From Brachionus plicatilis (taxonomy: Eukaryota; Rotifera; Eurotatoria; Ploima; Brachionidae), in contig QEOQ01000359.1 of NCBI GenBank assembly GCA_010279815.1, forward strand, positions 1,067,221 to 1,131,220: DNA of 64,000 bases. Direction: 5' to 3'. The position numbers and the translations under genes were made by a program. Each line of letters starts with the position of its first letter. Within the stretch, counting starts at the first letter, position 1. Positions 10,868 to 21,046 of the stretch are shown piece after piece. A model generated the notes under the pieces. It saw only the letters and a program-made list of their open reading frames with translations. It had not been told where the DNA came from and made no database searches.

Positions 10868-11704
10868 ATGAAATCAGTTACATTTATTTTCCTTATTGTT
10901 TTATTTTATCATCAAAATTTTTATATTCGGTGTTTTATACCCGATACAAAGAATTGTGCCAAGTCTCCAGATCATGTTTCTCTTATCGAGAATGGACCAT
11001 GCAATATTCCGGTATTAACCGAACCAATATCACAACACGAATTTCTAAACAAATATGCCTTTAGTTCGCCTGTGATATTTCGTTTTTCAGACAAAGAAAC
11101 GTCAAAAAATATGCACTTTCAACAAAAATGTCAATTAGACAATTTAAAAGAGGAGTTTGGTGAAAAATTTGTGACTGTGAGCTCGGCAAATACCTATTCA
11201 TACAAAAGATATTCGATGAAACTTGCAAATTATTTAGACAGCTACATATTCCCTTTTGATAAAATGCAAAACCAGCCTGAATTGAAATATGGAAATGAGA
11301 CTTGGTACTTTTTTGGCGAAAATAATTTTACCGAATGGAAGCCTTTGTTCGATTTGTATCACAGACCAAGTTATGAATTGCCCGAGCACACGCATGCATA
11401 CAGCTTTGGAATAGCAAGGTTCTATACTGGCGTGCCTTTTCATTTTCATGGTCCTGTTTTTGCTGAAACTCTAGTCGGCAGAAAGAGGTGGTTTTTGTAC
11501 GAACCCAATCAAGCTCCAAATTTCGATCCTGATAAGTCTACTTTACATTGGTTTTTAGAAGAGTATCCAAAGCTTCCTCTGACCAAAAAGCCTCTCGAAT
11601 GCATTCTAAAGCCTCTTGAAGTAATATATTTTCCTGATAAATGGATGCATGCTACTTTAAATATTGACAATGTTGTTTTTATCTCGACTTTTTTGAGTCC
11701 TTAA
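10868..11704 (+). CDS. JMJD8: JmjC domain-containing protein 8 (JMJD8-like), ER-lumenal
   Basis: Single-exon frame of 278 residues, close to the 264 of the human protein. Residues 1-22 form a hydrophobic signal peptide (MKSVTFIFLIVLFYHQNFYI). The body matches JMJD8 along its length: YAFSSPVIFRF, VSSANTYSYKRYSMKLANYL, ETWYFFGENNFTEWKPLF, AYSFGIARFYTGVPFHFHGP, VGRKRWFLYEPNQAPNF, LECILKPLEVIYFPDKWMHA and VFISTFL at the C-terminus. NET and NFT are potential N-glycosylation sites, consistent with the ER lumen. The cupin metal site reads HFH and a later H in MHATLN, so the usual HxD iron motif is HxH, as in other JMJD8 proteins, which have no proven demethylase activity. The lack of introns contrasts with most neighbours and leaves a retro-copy origin possible. 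Confidence 0.93.
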   Translation: MKSVTFIFLIVLFYHQNFYIRCFIPDTKNCAKSPDHVSLIENGPCNIPVLTEPISQHEFLNKYAFSSPVIFRFSDKETSKNMHFQQKCQLDNLKEEFGEKFVTVSSANTYSYKRYSMKLANYLDSYIFPFDKMQNQPELKYGNETWYFFGENNFTEWKPLFDLYHRPSYELPEHTHAYSFGIARFYTGVPFHFHGPVFAETLVGRKRWFLYEPNQAPNFDPDKSTLHWFLEEYPKLPLTKKPLECILKPLEVIYFPDKWMHATLNIDNVVFISTFLSP

Positions 11705-11960
11705 TTTTTTATTCAATATTTTTATTTAAGTAGGATTTTTTTTCAAAATATTAAAAAGTTTAAATAAAAAAATTTAGCTTTTTTTCTAATTATTAATTCA
11801 ATTTTTTTAATTAATTTTTTTTTAACAAATTAATTTTTTTATTTTTAAATAACTTCTACAAAAATTTTTTAATTATGAAATAACTCGGAAAAAAAATGTT
11901 TTTAGATTGAAAAATTCCTCAAAAAAATCTTAGTAGCTTCTGCTGAATAATTGGTAAAGC

Positions 11961-14900
11961 TTAATATAAAGAACACATAATTGATCTTGGTATAAAATAA
12001 TCCAACACAGAATCCTTGAAAAAAAAATCAATTTGACCAAAATTGATTAAAATTTCCACTTACAAAATATCGAGGACATTGTTCTCTTGCGTTCCATTCA
12101 ATACTGAACAAACAAACCTGGATGCCTATGCCTGAAAATAAACTAATCCAAACAAACACGTTCCAAGCAGCATTGTTTCCTCTAGGTATGAACAAACATA
12201 TGACTAAAATAATTTAAATTCTAGTAAAAAAAAGAATAAAAAAAGAAAAAAATAAATCTCACATCCAAATCCGGAAAATAGAAAAAACATTACAGGATAG
12301 AAGAAACCGAAGATAAATGACAAAATATGCTCGTGAAATATTGAACTAATGAAAATTACTAAAAATTGAGATAAAGCTTTCCTTTTTTTTCCAAGAAGCT
12401 TTTAAAAAAATTCATTTAATAAATATAAATTTTGAGTTGTGATAAAATTTTACTCTATTTACGTCTACGTAAATATAATTGTACAACCAGTCCTGTACCA
12501 ATGTATTCCAGGTTCTGTAATAAGTATTAAACGAACAAGAATTCCACCAGTCCAAGTAAAATTGTCTATCGCCAAAACGAAGCATTTCAGCCCATGCCTT
12601 TTTCAATTTAAGCTTAAATCTCTTTAAAAATTATTTAAAATTACATTATGCCAACTGTGCAACAAAGAGAAAAAGACTTAAAATAAAAAAAATTAAACCC
12701 TTGATGATATAAACTAATTTTAATTAATTACTCATCATTTGAATTAAAGCTCCAGGTAAAATACTGATTGAGATCAAATAGAGATATGCTTTAAAATCGA
12801 GATCTTTTACCACAACTTTGCTAAAGACTGGAATACAAAAGCGATCGAAAAGACAGTATGTGTAAATAATGACTCCTCCAATCTCTGCAAAGTAACAAAT
12901 TACCATTTTCCAATTCACTTTTTTTGTTCTAAAAAATTAAATTATTAGTAATTAACTTACTAGATCTATTTTACCTTGGATATTCGTTTCTGTAAACCAA
13001 AGTCGGTGCGAACATGAAATATAAATATTTTGAAAATTCCGGACATCCAGTTTGCTTAGGCTTATCGCTGTCATCTAGCAAAATAATTAAAGTAAAAATT
13101 TTAATTTTAAAAGAAAAAAAAAACCCTTACTTTTATTATTATAAATAGCGTGGTTTAAAATGCTGGTAACATTGCTTCTCACAAAAGCATAACTTTTCAT
13201 CAGGATGCGAACCTTGGTAATTGAAAAATCTGCAAAAATTTCTTAGCTAATTTTTTTTTAATACTTGCTCTAGAAGAATTATAACTCGGCAAGCGAATGA
13301 AACTGAGTAGATATTGTACAATGGAACTATTATCATTAATAAAAAGTAGATAATGCAAATGGACAGAAAAATTCCATCCATTAGAACCGATTTAGTTTTG
13401 TGTCTTTTCAGTGCCCATAATTTAAAAAAGTAATAGACCAGAAATAAGCCAGATAACTGCATTGGTAGCCAGTAGAGAATCATTGTGATTTGAAAGCCTT
13501 TGAATGACCACCAAAATAAATCAAAGTCAAGGTTTATTCTTTTTTTTTAATTTTAAAAATTAGAGAGAAAATAAAAAAATATTTTCTGAAAATTTACTTT
13601 CCGAAAGTAGTGTAGTCGTAAATTAAGATCTGAGCACATATTATGATCAACACCGATATAAAAATATGCCTAAATGTTTTTATGTGACTAATTTTGAATA
13701 GTTCAGTTAACAATGATTCTCGGTGGACAAACACTTTTTCTTTAATTCCCGAACCATGTTTGATCCTATTTTTTGTTCAAATGAAATTTAGAAATGAGTT
13801 AAATTAAAAATTATAAATTTACTTTACTGATTGTGCCAGAGATATGTCTGTACCTGTAAATTCAAATTGACTTTTATTTAGAATATTTTCAATTTCATTT
13901 TTTAATTGTTCGCTTTTTTCGCTTACATCTTCCATTAGTTGATGTTTGAATTTCTTGATATAAATTTTATTAAAAATTGAAATAAAATTTTAGATTTTTT
14001 GACGAAAATTCATAGATTCGAGTTTAATTAGTGATGCTTACCATTGAATAATCTAATTTTTTTAAAGAATTTAATTAAATCAAAAGATAGATCAAAATTT
14101 TAATTAATTTTTTTTAAATCTTAAATAATCTTTCAAATTGTTCGAATTCTTACTCAAAAGATGTAGTTTAAAAAATAAAAAAGTCATTTAAATGAGCACC
14201 TTTATGTGAGATATTTTAGCCTTTTATGAGAGATAAATTATCGTAATTTTTATAAAAATGAAACGCAACTAAGAGCTAAATGAAATAAAGGCTAAATTAT
14301 TGAATTTTTGAAAAAAAAGTCTAAACACGAACTTACCGTAATTTCATCCTTTATAAAATTTATTTCGAATAAACTAATCTGACCTTTACCACAATTTTTT
14401 TCTAAAGGACAGTCTTTGGAAATGATGGTTTCCATCGTGTTTTTAATTTTTCCGAATTTAATTTTGATACAAGTCTATCTTTAACTTAAATAGTATTTGA
14501 ATAATAGTTTTGTAAGGTAAAGAAACAGGTTTTTCCATTGGACATGAATCATCATTCATTGAATTTTTGCAAAGAGTATCATCTTTCTATTAAAATTTGT
14601 TATTCATTTAATTATAAGACATTGAGTCAATAATTTTAATTATTTTTGATTTCAAGTTCATGTTTCTAATAAAGTTCTGGAAAAATATTAAAAATTATTC
14701 ATCTTTTTCAAACGAAAAAAGATTTGAATTTAGAGCACAAATTCAAATTTGAAAAATAATTAAAAATTTATTTTTTATAACTTTTATTCAGAAACTCTTT
14801 TTTTTCTATGACATTAATTTGAATTAATTTTATAATCAAAAAGTTTAATAGTTTTTTGAGAAATGAAATATTTCATAATTACAGAAATTTTTATTCTTAA

Positions 14901-15293
14901 CAATGGAATTCTTTTGAAAAAAATCTTCATCATCTATTTAAATTCGACACTTAGTCACATTTTTAAAACTAAATGCTTTTAATTTAAAATTTTTTTGCTA
15001 AAAAGTTAAAAATTCTTTCAAAATAAATGCTTATTCTACTTTCTTGTTACCTCTTTATAACAATTCAAGGTTGAACATTTCATAGTTAAAATAACAGTGA
15101 AAATGTTAAAAAATTTTAAATAAAGTTAAAAAATAATAAAGTAAATTAAAATAAATTAAAAAAAAATTTAAATAGAACAAGTACTTACCGTTATTCGATC
15201 TTTCAGGTAGTTTAACTCCGATTTGAAATCATCAGCCTTTATTTCTCTACCTTGATGAGACGTCTCTAGCCTTGAATCCAAGTTTTCATTCAT
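11961..15293 (-). CDS. SOAT1: Sterol O-acyltransferase (ACAT/SOAT), MBOAT family
   Basis: Multi-exon minus-strand gene ending PRSIMCSLY before TAA at 11961-11963. Read in order: [20 protein letters not shown] (cytosolic N-terminal helix), [89 protein letters not shown] joined to [31 protein letters not shown] with the SOAT signature FYxDWWN, SSIFHEH with the MBOAT active-site His, and [12 protein letters not shown]. Many hydrophobic segments indicate a multi-pass ER membrane protein. The family transfers a fatty acyl group from acyl-CoA to cholesterol for storage. Introns are mostly tens of bases long. The first coding exon chosen, 15189-15293 ([10 protein letters not shown]...), aligns best with the region before the helix in vertebrate SOAT, but at least three other in-phase first exons exist (14337-14435, 15051-15083 and an ATG at 14042-14044). 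Confidence 0.9.
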
Positions 15294-16405
15294 GTTTTTT
15301 ACTAGCTGTATAAAATATGTTGATTTAATGATAATTCTAAATATTCTAATTCAATGAGTTGGATTTCTCTGAATATTTCTAGATTTTCCAAAATATTTAG
15401 TCAAGACAAATATTTTGTTTTTTGAAAAAAAATATCAGAACTATCATTTAATTTCATAATTAACTGAACTCATAACTAGTAATAAAAGTTAACATTTTAA
15501 CTAAAAGACTTTTCTGACGTAAGTGAAAATTATTTATTGACTAAATTTTTGGTTTAGAAATGACTAAAAAAAAAACTTAAAATCATTCAAAATGAGTCCT
15601 TCGCAAGCTCTTTTTATTTTTAAATAGATATTTCATAATTAAATTTTAAATTTTTTAAGGAGTTTATTTTAAAAATTTGAAATGAATAAATACTTTAAAA
15701 GCATATCTTATCTTAATTTTGTTATCAAAAAAACGTGAATTAAAACAAAACATCCCAAAAAAAATTAAAAATCAATGATTATTTGGATCTGACCTAGAAA
15801 TAAATTGAAATTTGATGATGATTTTTATTAGTGTTTGGCTGCAATCGAGTTTTCGAAGCTTGAATTGAACTATTGATGTTTTGATTAATTGATTTTTACT
15901 GTAAAATTTAGTAACATAAAATAGTGATATCAAATAAACTTTAATATTTGACTTTATTTTATTTGTAAATGAAGGCTAATTTAAAAAATTAATTTTTACG
16001 AGCTTTTTTATTGAATTTAAAACCGAATTTCTAATTAATATTTGAATTAATTTTATTTCTGCACTAATGTAGAATATCGCATACCTTAATATTCTATGCG
16101 TATAATCTAATTTTTCTCGATATTTTTAGAGGTAGAATAAATATGGTGATATTTTTTATCAACAATTTAAATTAAATCAATTTAATCCTTTTATTTTTTT
16201 TTTTATTTTTTTAATTTCATAAAGAAAAATTTTAGTTGCAATCTTAAATTGAGCATTATTCCAATGACTTCTTGTGTTTTATATAATAGGCTAAATTGAA
16301 ATTTTTGGATAAATCATTAAAAAGATAAATTATCACAAGGAATGTTATTTTAACTTTAATCATAGTTTCTAAAAGAAATGTTATTTTTTATAAAAGTAAA
16401 CGATA
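15294..16405. other. AT-rich spacer upstream of SOAT
   Basis: No coding exon is recognised. If the first exon at 15189-15293 is used, the SOAT promoter lies in the first part of this segment. The right end is the MITE target TA. Confidence 0.4.
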
Positions 16406-16717
16406 GCGGCTTAGTTAACTGGTTAATTCGTAGTTAACATTATACTTCTTAGTTATTATTCCCTAGTTATTATTCATATATATATTAATTACTTTAATTG
16501 GTATGTTTATAAGCAAATGTTAAAAAAAGATTTTTTTTGGGTGATTTTTGGTTGTTTTGCAAGTGCTTATGGGAAAATACTACTGTTGAGATTTAAAATA
16601 AAAGATTATAAAATTCACAACTTCTTTTATTCAAACGGATTTAAAGTAATTAATAAAATATAAATAATAACTAAGAAGCTTAATGTTAACTACGAAATAA
16701 CCAGTTAATTGAGCCGC
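16406..16717. mobile_element. MITE of about 312 bp with inverted repeats of about 55 bp
   Basis: The left end GCGGCTTAGTTAACTGGTTA pairs with the right end (reverse-complemented GCGGCTCAATTAACTGGTTA). Pairing continues through CGTAGTTAACATTA...CTTCTTAGTTATTATT with only a few mismatches. Both ends are bordered by TA (16404-16405 and 16718-16719), as for Tc1/mariner-type insertions. No coding sequence is inside, so it is non-autonomous. Confidence 0.75.
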
Positions 16718-17598
16718 TAACATAACTATTCTAATTTTTAATTTCTTTAATATTTTTTGATAATTAAAATTAAAATTACTGAAAATCAAACAAGTTACAG
16801 TTAATATATTAATATAATTTAAAATGATAAAATCACTTATAATAAAAAAACTTGTTATGATCAACGGCTTTGAGCCTTTAAAATTTTTATATAAATTTTA
16901 ATTTTTTTTAAAATTACAATAAGTGTTAAAAATAATGGCAAATAAGAAATTTTAATTCATTTTTTTTTTTTTAATATTATCATCATTATTTTAATTAATT
17001 TTACGTTTATGATATCATAATTAACAAGTTATAAAAATTTAGTAATTAAAATTAAAAAAATAAAAAAATTAGCTCTTTTTTATTAAAATTCAAATTTAAT
17101 AAAGTAAATTAAACTCGAATATGGATCTCTAGAGTAAAATAATTCAATTATTGATCCGGTAAATAGTTTAATTCTTTACATTTTAAAATTAAAATTTAAA
17201 ATTTAAAAATGAGAATATACTTTAGTTCCTCAAATAAACTAATTAATTAAATAGCAAAAGTTATTTTGAAAAAAATTCATTAATTTTCGTAATTTGTTAA
17301 AGCTTTACATCTTGTCTAAAACCCTTTAATCTTAAAAATCAACTCTTTTCAAATAATTTAAATTAAACCTTTTAAAAGAATTTAAAATATTAGAAATTTG
17401 AGAAAATTTTTTAATCTAAATTTAATTTAAATATAAAAACTATAAACATTTTCATTAAGTAATATGATTACAGAGAAATTTTTTTTTCCTCTTTGTCAAA
17501 AGAATTAAAAAATTCTTTTTGTTTAATGCATATTGTGAATAGGAAAAAATTTATTCCAAAAAAAATTCAAAAAAGTCCAAAAAAATCTTGGAAAAAAA
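16718..17598. other. AT-rich spacer downstream of the EF-hand gene
   Basis: No gene is seen. The right-hand part should contain the 3' UTR and poly(A) signal of the minus-strand gene ending at 17599. Confidence 0.4.
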
Positions 17599-19080
17599 TT
17601 ATGATATTGATATCAAATTTAAAAATGCTCTTTTGAAATCTTGCAAATCAACTAGACCATCTTTTCCAATGGCAATGTCATTGAAAAAAGACTTAACGTC
17701 CTCTTCATTGAACTGCTTGTCCAAACGACTATTTAACTTGAGCAATAATTTTTCACCTTCAAGTACGTTCACCTTTCCATTTCTTTCCGTGTCAACTGAC
17801 TTGAACAAATACTCAATCAAAGTTTCTATAGATTCCGAATCCACGGAAGCATTAGATTGTCCAGAAGGCGAGACCACTGGACTTGACTGACCGGGCTTAA
17901 GCTGCTTGTCAGCCACACTTCCAACAGCAATGTGAATATTATTGGTATCCACTTGATTATTAATCAATCTAGCTGTATAAGTCTCGTATTCAAACGACTC
18001 AACATGTCCATATTTCTTGCTCTGTGGATAGCCCAGACTTTTATTTACATATTTTTTATATTCACTTAGGCCCTCTTTGTCCAAATCGACATAGTTGAGT
18101 GCTTCAATGTCCCCTTCTAGTTCATACAAAGGCTCATTTTTGCTCTCAGAGGCCAGAACAACTCCCTGCGGGGCCTGAATGTCGACAACAAACTTTGGCA
18201 AATTGACTGGCTCAATTAGAGTATTTCCGTATCTTTTGACATACTCAGTCGGGTTGGCTCTCACAATGCCGAGATACTGAAATTCTTTTTTAATATGGAC
18301 TTGAGGCGGTTCCCATTGTACAATCATATTTCTGGGCTTAATGACCACAGAGTCCGAGTGATTTGTTTTGTTGAAGATGACTTTTCTTTTTTGGGACCGG
18401 TAGGGAAGCCACCGCTCAATGATAACTGACTGTGGTTTAGCTGGAACTTCGGCTAGACGCTCAATGATCACTTTTCTTGGCGGTGGAGGCATTTTTTTGC
18501 CGCCAATGGTTATTACTTTTTTACCAATCTGAGGCGGAGGAGTTGGCGGCGCCTCGCGGATAACCAGCGGCTCTGGAGTGCTGGGTCTGGGAGGCTGCTG
18601 GCGAATGATGATAGGAGGCGCAGGCGGCGCTATCTGATTAGGGCTCTTGTTGATGATGATGTCGCCTGGAGCTGGAGGCGTCGGAGGCCTCAAGTATCTG
18701 ATCGCCAGCTCTTGGACATACTCTAACTTCTGGCTAGTTGTTTTTTTTATCACTTCGGGCTCGGGGTCCTCATTGATGGGGTAGCTATTCAGCTCAATTG
18801 GTCCTTTCCAGTTCAAAGACTCGGTTCTGTTGATCCATAAACCGCGTTCGCCATTCACCATTATTTCCTCGTCTTGGACGTTCACAGGAATGGGCTCTGT
18901 GGACTTTAGGATGGCGCTCTCCATCTGACTGCTTGGCTCCTGCTCCCGGTACTCTAGAGGCACCGATGAGTGAATGTTTTCAAAATTTAATGAATTAAAC
19001 TCATTGTAAAGGCCATCGGATATAATTGAAGAGGTTGTTAGCAGGTCCTGGTTAATATGGCTGCGTACTGTTCCACTCAT
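17599..19080 (-). CDS. Unrecognised proline-rich protein with C-terminal EF-hand pair
   Basis: Intronless frame of 493 residues from ATG at 19080 to a stop at 17599. I do not recognise the gene. Residues about 130-235 are a proline-rich array in which short hydrophobic-charged units alternate with Pro runs: APGDIIINKSP, APPAPPIIIRQQPP, STPEPLVIREAPPTPP, GKKVITIGGKKMPPPP, RKVIIERLAEVP and KPQSVIIERWLPY. This pattern recalls membrane-skeleton proteins of alveolin/epiplasmin type, but that is only a resemblance. The C-terminus (about 425-490) contains a canonical 12-residue calcium loop DTERNGKVNVLE and a second, degenerate loop near GKDGLVDLQDF, each between helices, so a calcium-responsive module is likely. 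There is no signal peptide or membrane segment. The coding sequence is clearly more GC-rich than its flanks and the frame is long, so it is surely a real gene. A structural or cytoskeletal role is a guess. Confidence 0.85.
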   Translation of the reverse strand: MSGTVRSHINQDLLTTSSIISDGLYNEFNSLNFENIHSSVPLEYREQEPSSQMESAILKSTEPIPVNVQDEEIMVNGERGLWINRTESLNWKGPIELNSYPINEDPEPEVIKKTTSQKLEYVQELAIRYLRPPTPPAPGDIIINKSPNQIAPPAPPIIIRQQPPRPSTPEPLVIREAPPTPPPQIGKKVITIGGKKMPPPPRKVIIERLAEVPAKPQSVIIERWLPYRSQKRKVIFNKTNHSDSVVIKPRNMIVQWEPPQVHIKKEFQYLGIVRANPTEYVKRYGNTLIEPVNLPKFVVDIQAPQGVVLASESKNEPLYELEGDIEALNYVDLDKEGLSEYKKYVNKSLGYPQSKKYGHVESFEYETYTARLINNQVDTNNIHIAVGSVADKQLKPGQSSPVVSPSGQSNASVDSESIETLIEYLFKSVDTERNGKVNVLEGEKLLLKLNSRLDKQFNEEDVKSFFNDIAIGKDGLVDLQDFKRAFLNLISIS

Positions 19081-21046
19081 TTTGTTTTTGTTTTAACTCA
19101 CTTGGAAAGTCTACCAATTGTTTATATATTGTTAAATAGATCTTAGAGGCAAAATGGTCTAAAATAAAGGAAATTTTAATCAAAAATTAAAACGATGATA
19201 TGGCAATTAGCAATAAATGTGACACTTGCTCAAAGACCAGAGCTTAAAATATACTTTATTTGGTTTAATGTACAGTCATTTATTTGATGGGCCTATTGCA
19301 AAATTTTATTTAAAAAGAAAAAATGTTAAATAGTTTAGTTTGATTTTAAGAGCTTAATTTTGCTTGATCGAGCATTGGAAAAATTTTATTGATGAGCCTC
19401 GAGGATGATTTGTGTTTTGGCTTTAATATGTGAAAAATAACCTGAAGAACCTCTTTAAACCGAGACGTGTTTCTTGTAGATATTATCGAAAGCATAAGTC
19501 AACAATTAGATCGAGTGTTCGAAATTTAGATATAGCCCCAGAACTTTGGTTAATGGAATTAAATGGTAAATATTAACTTTGTTGTCAATGATTAAATTTT
19601 AATAAAAAAAGGCTAGATAAAATATTTTTCTGTCTTTTTGTTTAAAAATTATATAAGGGTCGACAGAATGCTTACTTAGTCTTTAATATGACAAAATAAA
19701 AAATTTGAACATTTGTTTTAAATTGTTCGATATTGGTACAATTTTTTTAAAATAATTTTAGTCTAGATCTTGCGAGACATACTTTAAATTTTGGTCATTT
19801 TTTCTTTTAATTTGTGGGAACATTTTAAGAGAATCTAAAAGTTTATATTTAGCAAAAGTATTTTAAGACTATTTTCGGATGGTCTAGAATATTTTTTTCA
19901 TCTTAACTGTATTATTGAATACTTATTAACAAAAATATTTTCTTTTTTATGAATTAAAATTAAAGATTTAAACCACTTTCAAAAGAAAATTGCTACATAG
20001 TGTAACTTAGCATGCTGCACTTTTTTAAGCTTAAAATATATTATTTCATGCCAAAAAGACAAACATTGATAAAAATTTAATTTGATTTATTAAAAAAGGA
20101 TTATAAGATTTTTATTAATGGAGAATACGATGCTGCACTAAGTGCCATCTTTATATTAAGAATTTAATTAACTTTTTAATTTTAATTTTTCAATAAAAAT
20201 AGAAATATTATTGATCAATTTTACTTAATTTCACAAAGTCACTTTTAGCCAACTCTGGTAATTCTAATAACCATTTTCAATTTGAATAATTATTTTAAAG
20301 CAATTAAAATTTGGTCTTAGTGAATTTCAATTTTTCAAAAATTTATCCTTTAAAAAAATAAGAATTTGTTATAAAAATTCCGATTCATTATGTTTATTTG
20401 ATCTCAAAATATGATGAGTAAATTTTTAAATTAAATGGGTACTTTATTTTAGTGCGGTACTGATAGCCAAAGCTGGCACTTTTTTAATTCCAAATGCTTG
20501 AATGCTGAGTAGTGTTGGCAAATGGAGCGGCGGTGGAATTTGCGGTGTTTTCTTCTTCATGTAATTTTTAAAAAATTAAATAAGTTTGATAAAGTAAAAA
20601 ATTGAATTTTTTAAGAAGATAATATTAAAGTAAGAAAAAGTAGTATAATTTCGATAGAAAAATACACTGAAAATAATTTTTGTACTTCAACGAGCTTAAA
20701 TTTTAAATATCGAAAAGACATTTCATCTTGAAATTAAATAAAAAACAACCTTTTTTTAAATAATGTAATATAATGTTAAATTTTAGAAAAAAAAACATTG
20801 GTAACTTTTTTTCGGTCTGTGAAACTTTTTTAAATTTTACAATGTGAATAATAAATATATAAAATTAAAATAATTTTACTTTAAATATTTTTTTTTATTT
20901 TATTTTTTTTAATTTATTTTATTTTTTTTAATAGTTTAAAAAGTTATTTAAATTTTATTTCAACCTTTTTTTGATAAAAACAAATTGAAAAAAATCAGTT
21001 TTTCTTAAATTTATTCTAAATTAAATAAAAAGAACAAAAGCTGTAT
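19081..21046. other. Intergenic AT-rich region
   Basis: Almost 2 kb without a supported exon. The left part should hold the promoter of the EF-hand gene. A small GC-richer island lies around 20520-20545 (GGCGGTGGAATTTGCGGTG) without an open frame. Confidence 0.4.

Noticed and set aside
17588..17890. Plus-strand open frame of 100 codons
   Set aside because: Antisense of the EF-hand gene's 3' end, with no domain.
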